DNA of 64,000 bases from Fomitopsis serialis (Eukaryota > Basidiomycota > Agaricomycetes > Polyporales > Fomitopsidaceae). The stretch lies in contig NW_025954999.1 of NCBI RefSeq assembly GCF_022376445.1, positions 124,001 to 188,000 of the forward strand, read 5' to 3'. Positions 62,809 through 64,000 of the stretch are shown one piece after another. The position numbers were made by a program, and so were the translations under genes. Positions within the stretch are counted from its first letter, which is position 1; each line of letters begins with the position of its first letter. Below the pieces are notes generated by a model that did not search any database, had not been told where the DNA came from, and worked only from the letters and a program-made list of their open reading frames with translations.

Positions 62809-63983
62809 CTAACCTGACATTTCATCGTCCCCGTCTGCCAAACACAGATCATCCACTAGAGTTTGGATACCTACGCCAGGCTTGACAAGCGTGGCCGATC
62901 GCAAGCTCCCCTCAACCTTCTCAACCCGCCGAAGCCCCAAGGACACGCAACATAAGACACATGATCTCGTGCGTCGTTCCTTTTTGCTGTCACCATATAT
63001 GTCCTCCATTTCTTCCGCGACGAATGCGGTATCGGGTCGCGGGAGCAGGATTTCGTACTCGCTACCTTTCATAGCCTCGGCAATGAGGTGGCGGATCTTG
63101 AGGGCTTTGCTGACCAGGATGTGTATGGGCTGCTGCGGGTCGCTCTCTGCAGAGGGACGCATACAGGACGATAGTACGACGTGTCGTAACAGTTTGGCGA
63201 GCTCTCTGCTGCAGCTGTCGTCCAGCTGCTCCGCGTCGAGATGCTCAGCTTGTGCGAATTTTCGCGTCAAAGCACGCCACTGGCCTACTACGCTCTGATT
63301 CTCTGCAGAGTTCTCAAGATCAACAGCAAATTGTGTTGAAGCAGAGAGATGCTTACCCGATTTCCTGATTCTCTCGTAGACAGATGTCAAGACGTTATCG
63401 CTCTCAGAGTCGTTCGTCCATGTGGAGATGATCCGGGCAAGGAAGTTCGTCACCGCAACCTGCGTGGCGATCTCTACAAGGATTGTGTCTCCCCGTGTAT
63501 CTGTGGATTTGAGCACGGCGAGGAAAGGATGACCCAATGCACGTATCACATCATCTTCTGCACCGAGCACCGTATGCTGATCTTGGTTGGGTGTGGCTTG
63601 ATCAGCTATGGAACGCGCCAAATTGAAAATCTCCGTGTTCAGGCTGCGGACCTCCTGAACCACCTCGCTCTCCGCGAACGTGTCTACCGTACGCATGAAG
63701 CGCTGGGCGTCCTGCAGCTCCTGTCGGCGAGTTTCGAGTAGCGCCTTCAGCTGGGCGTTCTCCTTGACCAGAATCTCTTCGCGCTTCTTCGCATTGTCGA
63801 GCTGGGCCAACGGCCGGGTCACTCAGATATTACTGTCTTCCTAGAGGATGGACTCACGTTGCTTTGATCGAGCTCGGCTTCCGTGCGCCACTCCTTTCTC
63901 TCCAATATGTACCGCGTAACTCGTCGCCAGTCGATATCTCGCGTCGTCTCGTCGCGGCCTCGTTTAGTGGTCTCTCTCTCCAT
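62809..63983 (-). CDS. Coiled-coil protein of unknown function
   Basis: Two exons. Exon 1 reads MERETTKRGRDETTRDIDWR and ends ELDQSN before a gtgagt donor; exon 2 continues LAQLDNAKKREEILVKENAQ. Heptad-like helices run to about residue 90 (LKALLETRRQELQDAQRFMR). The rest is a helical domain with ALGHPFLAVLKSTDTRGDTI, VGQWRALTRKFAQAEHL and HILVSKALKIRHLIAEAMKG, ending LADGDDEMSG. There is no signal peptide, membrane helix or catalytic motif. The frame is intact. The coiled-coil start recalls kinetochore or cytoskeletal adaptor proteins, but nothing identifies it. Confidence 0.8.
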
Positions 63984-64000
63984 TGGTTGGGTAGTGGATG

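Overview
This window reads as nuclear DNA of a filamentous basidiomycete, most likely an Agaricomycete. Genes are split by many short introns (about 45-80 bases, GT...AG). Gene content supports this: a multi-pass membrane protein of the kind expanded in mushrooms, a LIM-RhoGAP, an F-BAR/DEP RhoGAP, an ADA1-type SAGA subunit and a gag-like mobile-element ORF. I recognise about 19 protein genes plus mobile-element and pseudogene remnants. The species cannot be named from the sequence alone.

Layout. 0.2-13 kb: FIS1 (mitochondrial fission), an M50B-like membrane metalloprotease, histone H2A with a clear TATA box and MluI box, an F-BAR/DEP RhoGAP, then a MYND/MSS51-like gene convergent with mitochondrial ribosomal protein mL44. 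13-26 kb: carboxypeptidase S (M20), the LIM-RhoGAP and the multi-pass membrane protein. 26-29 kb: a large conserved protein of unknown function. 29-33 kb: no gene I can support, and one copy of a dispersed repeat. 33-43 kb: an accessory-looking block with a GC-rich HxxxD acyltransferase, a hybrid C2H2 + Zn2Cys6 transcription factor, and a divergent pair made of a bacterial-type glycine-betaine/choline binding protein (OpuAC-like, with introns) and an MFS monocarboxylate-type carrier. 43-46.5 kb: an orphan gag-like ORF, the second repeat copy and an acidic exon fragment. 46.5-64 kb: a Gfo/Idh/MocA dehydrogenase, ADA1 with a MITE 133 bases upstream of its start, a Makorin-like E3 ligase, the Slt2/Mpk1 MAP kinase, an LSH/DDM1-type SNF2 remodeller, NBP35, a decayed Hsp70-like gene and a coiled-coil protein.

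Working together. Slt2 and the two RhoGAPs fit Rho1/Cdc42 and cell-wall signalling. H2A, ADA1 and the LSH helicase are chromatin genes. FIS1, mL44 and the MSS51-like gene are mitochondrial. The 33-43 kb block is the best candidate for an uncharacterised metabolic or uptake locus.

Caution. Many strongly conserved genes are interrupted by single missing bases, often in or beside short runs of one base. H2A, Slt2, ADA1, the Makorin-like gene and both RhoGAPs are affected. This looks more like consensus error than gene decay. Coordinates span start to stop codon including introns, and reading frames are described as they would run if such one-base gaps were allowed.
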